64,000 nucleotides of DNA, from positions 1,069,501 through 1,133,500 of the forward strand of contig NZ_OY771647.1 in NCBI RefSeq assembly GCF_963674925.1, in the 5' to 3' direction. Origin of the DNA: an uncultured Draconibacterium sp. (lineage in GTDB: Bacteria > Bacteroidota > Bacteroidia > Bacteroidales > Prolixibacteraceae). Under the pieces are notes generated by a model. That model ran no database searches. It was not told the DNA's origin and saw only the letters and a list, made by a program, of their open reading frames with translations. A program made the translations under genes and the position numbers. Positions 61,381 to 64,000 of the stretch are shown here, piece after piece (within the stretch, counting starts at the first letter, position 1; every line of letters starts with the position of its first letter).

Positions 61381-62154
61381 ATGCTCCGATTCTTCTCAAA
61401 AATGCGTTATAAACTCGCTGCCGAAAACAAGGTTGGTAAATACCTGCGTTATGCTGTGGGTGAGATTTTGCTGGTGGTAATTGGGATTCTAATTGCGTTG
61501 CAGGTAAATAACTGGAACCTCGAGTACCAGGCTCACAAAAATGAGCGGGATCTTGTTCAAAACCTGATTATCGATCTTAAATCAGACACCACACAGATTA
61601 ACAACACGATTGAATATAATAAACAAAAACTGATGTATATGGACAGTCTGATGCAATATGCGGGCAACAGCATAAATGATCTTAAAAGTCCTAATAAGCT
61701 GTACATCTATCTTTCGATGTCGCTCTTAAATATGAGTGCGTTTGAAAATCAAAACCGAACGCTTCAGAAATTGGTTTCCGGAGGAATCAACATCAGCCGG
61801 CCGGCTGTTACCGACAGTATTTCTTCTTTTCTGGCTAGCCTGGAGCAACTCAATGTTCAATCACAAACCTACAAAAAAGCCATCGAAGCCACCTGGCCGT
61901 CAATGCACAAATTATTTAAAGTATACTCCATTTTCGATCCACACTATTTCGATTATAGTGCACAAAAAAGTACGGGTAAAGTGTTTCCACCGATAAACGA
62001 AAGTATTGAACTTCAGGATGAATTTTTCAACTACCTGACTTTTGCCCGGGGAGTTACGAGGCGTTACCTGTCAGAGGATTATCTGAAGGACCATCTTGGT
62101 AAAACCAGTAGGCTGATCACTTTTTTACAAACCGAATATGACTTGCAACCATGA
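61381..62154 (+). CDS. DUF6090 family membrane protein, copy 1
   Basis: The product is 257 residues from the ATG before LRFFSKMRYKLAAENKVGKYL. An earlier in-frame start would overlap the OsmC gene. The family N-terminus (RYAVGEILLVVIGILIALQVNNWN) is a membrane helix preceded by a basic amphipathic segment, and the remaining ~200 residues are helical. The family is common in Bacteroidota, often in tandem, and of unknown function. It overlaps the next copy by four bases (ATGA). Confidence 0.85.
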   Translation: MLRFFSKMRYKLAAENKVGKYLRYAVGEILLVVIGILIALQVNNWNLEYQAHKNERDLVQNLIIDLKSDTTQINNTIEYNKQKLMYMDSLMQYAGNSINDLKSPNKLYIYLSMSLLNMSAFENQNRTLQKLVSGGINISRPAVTDSISSFLASLEQLNVQSQTYKKAIEATWPSMHKLFKVYSIFDPHYFDYSAQKSTGKVFPPINESIELQDEFFNYLTFARGVTRRYLSEDYLKDHLGKTSRLITFLQTEYDLQP

Positions 62155-62939
62155 TTAGATTTTTCTCCAAAATACGCTACAAGCTGGCCACCGAAAACAA
62201 GGTCGGTAAATACCTGCGTTACGCCATTGGCGAAATATTGCTGGTGGTAATTGGGATTTTGTTTGCCTTGCAAATCAACAACTGGAACCAGCAACGTAAA
62301 GACAATGCTTCGGAGCTTGAAATTCTTAACGGTTTGCAGAATGAGTTCAATTCGAATTTAGACGCCATAAATAATTCTGTAAATCAGGATCGTATGATTA
62401 GTCACGGCTGTTTCAACATCATTGCACTAATTCGATCGGGCAAGATGGAAGAGCAGTCGGAGAAATTAGACAGCTTATTACAATTTGTCGGGAGTTTCGG
62501 ATCTTTTGATGCAGTAACCGGAGTTACCGACGAAATTATAAATTCCGGGAAATTACATATTCTAAAAAACGATTCCTTACGTATAAAATTAACGCAGTGG
62601 TCGGGGCGGTTAACCGATTCAAAAGAAGATCTTGACTATCGTTTTGAGAACTATCACCATAATCTGATGCCTTTCTTCACGCAAAACTTTCCTCTGGTAA
62701 ATGGCGACCTCACAAAAGAAATAACGAATCAGCTTACAGGCGAAATACTGCCCAATATTAAAGGGCCATCACCTTTTAAAACCAATTTCGAGGAATTGAA
62801 CCTGATGGAATTTGAAAGCGTTATTTGGCTCCACAAACACAATAACGACTATGTGCTTTACACCGATACAGGTCTCAAAAAAGAAATCCAGACGATTCTC
62901 GAGCTCATAAAATCAGATATCTCAAAAAAGAAGCAATGA
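62151..62939 (+). CDS. DUF6090 family membrane protein, copy 2
   Basis: The product is 262 residues. The N-terminus IRFFSKIRYKLATENKVGKYLRYAIGEILLVVIGILFALQINNWN is almost the same as copy 1, while the rest diverges strongly. The pattern suggests a conserved membrane anchor and a variable soluble domain. It starts inside the stop of copy 1, so expression is coupled. A truncated third copy overlaps its end by four bases. Confidence 0.85.
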   Translation: MIRFFSKIRYKLATENKVGKYLRYAIGEILLVVIGILFALQINNWNQQRKDNASELEILNGLQNEFNSNLDAINNSVNQDRMISHGCFNIIALIRSGKMEEQSEKLDSLLQFVGSFGSFDAVTGVTDEIINSGKLHILKNDSLRIKLTQWSGRLTDSKEDLDYRFENYHHNLMPFFTQNFPLVNGDLTKEITNQLTGEILPNIKGPSPFKTNFEELNLMEFESVIWLHKHNNDYVLYTDTGLKKEIQTILELIKSDISKKKQ

Positions 62940-63052
62940 TACGATTCTTCTCAAAAATGCGTTACAAACTGGCCGCTGAAAACAGGGCAGGAAAATACCT
63001 GCGTTATGCCATTGGCGAGATTTTGCTTGTTGGTAATGCTAATAGAATTTGA
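62936..63052 (+). pseudogene. Truncated third DUF6090 copy
   Basis: A 38-codon frame reads IRFFSKMRYKLAAENRAGKY then LRYAIGEILLV and loses homology at once, ending in a stop. Only the N-terminal anchor start survives, and the downstream hydrolase gene follows 22 bp later. The rest was deleted, probably by recombination at the conserved 5' region. Confidence 0.8.
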
Positions 63053-63073
63053 TAAACATTTTAAAACCTGGAT

Positions 63074-64000
63074 ATGAAAAGAAATATCTTAACACTTTTA
63101 TTCTGTTGGTTGACAATTTCCTTTGCTGGTGCACAAACTGATGGGAAAATCCTGGAAAAAACGAAATATATACTTCCAGACAGTGTTATAACGCAATTAG
63201 AAAAATTAAAAGAATTGGATTCACCTGAAGCAAAGGAGCTAGCCACTAATATTTTAAATACAGATTTTTTCCGAATAACCTATAGATCCGATGGATTAAA
63301 GGTCGTCTCTTATGTTGCAGAACCAAAAGGTAATGGCAAATATCCCTGTATAATTTTTAACAGGGGAGGCAATCGCGACTTTGGAAAACTAACACTGAAC
63401 CGTATAGTGTATAATCTTGGGCTTATGTCTTCGTGGGGTTATGTTGTCATAGGCAGCCAATATAGAGGGGTTGATGGCGGTGAAGGCGGTGAAGAATTTG
63501 GCGGTGAAGATGTCAACGATGTACTCAATTTAATCCCCGTACTTGAACAGCTGCCCAAAGCCGATACATCCAGAATCGGAATTGAAGGATGGAGCAGAGG
63601 AGGAATGATGACCTATCAGGTTTTAAAAAACACCTGCAGGTTTAAAGCGGCTGTGGTTGGGGCAGGTTTAGCAAATTCATTTGAAAATATAGCACGCCGT
63701 CCCGGAATGGAAGAAAATGTATATAGCGAATTGGTTCCTGACTATTGGAATAACAAAGAGGAGGAGCTCAAAAAAAGGTCTGCAGTTTTTTGGGCAGATG
63801 AAATGTGTAAAACAACTCCTCTCTTAATCCTGCATGGAAGTTCTGATTGGAGAGTGCTCCCTGAAGAATCGTTAGAACTGGTAAACAAACTCTATGAATA
63901 CAAACACCCTACACGATTTATTCTTTATGAAGGTGCCGACCACGGTATATCTGAATTTCGTTCGGAGTATAATGATCAGATAAAGCAGTTTTTTAACGAT
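63074..64000 (+). CDS. Alpha/beta hydrolase of the prolyl oligopeptidase type (partial)
   Basis: The frame is open to the window end (309 codons so far). The signal peptide is KRNILTLLFCWLTISFAGAQ. It has the S9-type serine hydrolase core: a nucleophile elbow GWSRGG with S174, D258 in GSSDWRV and H290 in GADHGIS. A distinctive oxyanion-side segment is IIFNRGGNRDFGKL, with SQYRGVDGGEGGEEFGG after it. It lacks the N-terminal beta-propeller of DPP IV, so it is a single-domain secreted peptidase or esterase. The C-terminus lies beyond the window. The substrate is unknown. Confidence 0.85.
   Translation, partial: MKRNILTLLFCWLTISFAGAQTDGKILEKTKYILPDSVITQLEKLKELDSPEAKELATNILNTDFFRITYRSDGLKVVSYVAEPKGNGKYPCIIFNRGGNRDFGKLTLNRIVYNLGLMSSWGYVVIGSQYRGVDGGEGGEEFGGEDVNDVLNLIPVLEQLPKADTSRIGIEGWSRGGMMTYQVLKNTCRFKAAVVGAGLANSFENIARRPGMEENVYSELVPDYWNNKEEELKKRSAVFWADEMCKTTPLLILHGSSDWRVLPEESLELVNKLYEYKHPTRFILYEGADHGISEFRSEYNDQIKQFFND

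Overview
The window reads as chromosomal DNA from a Bacteroidota bacterium, most likely a marine or sediment member of the Marinilabiliales (Prolixibacteraceae-like). This is inferred from gene content: a TonB-dependent receptor with a carboxypeptidase-like N-terminal domain, an ECF sigma factor beside a tandem-domain anti-sigma-like protein, paired Gfo/Idh/MocA oxidoreductases, DUF6090 proteins, a DPP IV-type peptidase, a DcaP-like outer membrane protein and REP-associated transposases. No tRNA, rRNA or CRISPR array was recognised.\n\nPositions 1-24,000 are mostly housekeeping and metabolism: an ICMT-like methyltransferase cut by the window edge, an outer membrane protein, an ECF sigma/anti-sigma-like pair, ilvE, a MazG-like hydrolase plus dtd, a TonB receptor, a sugar-oxidoreductase/isomerase group, an adenine-type deaminase, a queuosine operon (transporter, queC, queF), lipocalin plus SRPBCC, an acyltransferase, a PQQ-propeller lipoprotein, a RAYT transposase and a CIA30 protein. 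Positions 24,395-27,746 hold a notable group: a tocopherol cyclase-like protein, a phytol-kinase/DUF92 fusion and a convergent UbiA prenyltransferase. These three look like a route from a salvaged isoprenoid alcohol to a prenylated, cyclised quinone (tocochromanol-like).\n\nPositions 27,747-34,700 are rich in repeats and contain an IS3 element with a programmed-frameshift transposase and an N-formylglutamate amidohydrolase frameshifted at codon 2. Next comes an AT-rich defence island (34,791-42,681): a Vsr-type endonuclease, a C5-cytosine methyltransferase, a 972-residue protein with a MORC/MutL-like GHKL ATPase at its N-terminus and a histidine-kinase-like module at its C-terminus, a protein with a receiver-like N-terminus, and a SIR2-TPR protein. 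The ATPase and receiver-like genes are one base apart. This suggests restriction-modification coupled to ATPase or phosphotransfer signalling, followed by an NAD-linked effector.\n\nPositions 42,688-64,000 return to host-like composition: hypothetical proteins, a SnoaL protein, a BSP metallopeptidase, a tandem-rhodanese lipoprotein, a GYD protein, DPP IV, an MFS transporter, a Nif11-like small protein, a tandem duplication of RAYT genes with a third remnant, a B12/radical SAM protein, an acyl-CoA dehydrogenase, an OsmC protein, two DUF6090 genes plus a truncated third, and an alpha/beta hydrolase cut by the window end.\n\nThe intergenic space is dense with dispersed elements of at least five families: large nested palindromes (GATTGCTTC/GCAATGAC arms), ACCACC...GGTGGT composites, a 390-400 bp multi-hairpin repeat with compensatory changes between copies, an inverted pair of about 410 bp, and RAYT-associated REP palindromes. 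One stretch is a five-unit tandem array with a period of about 217 bp.
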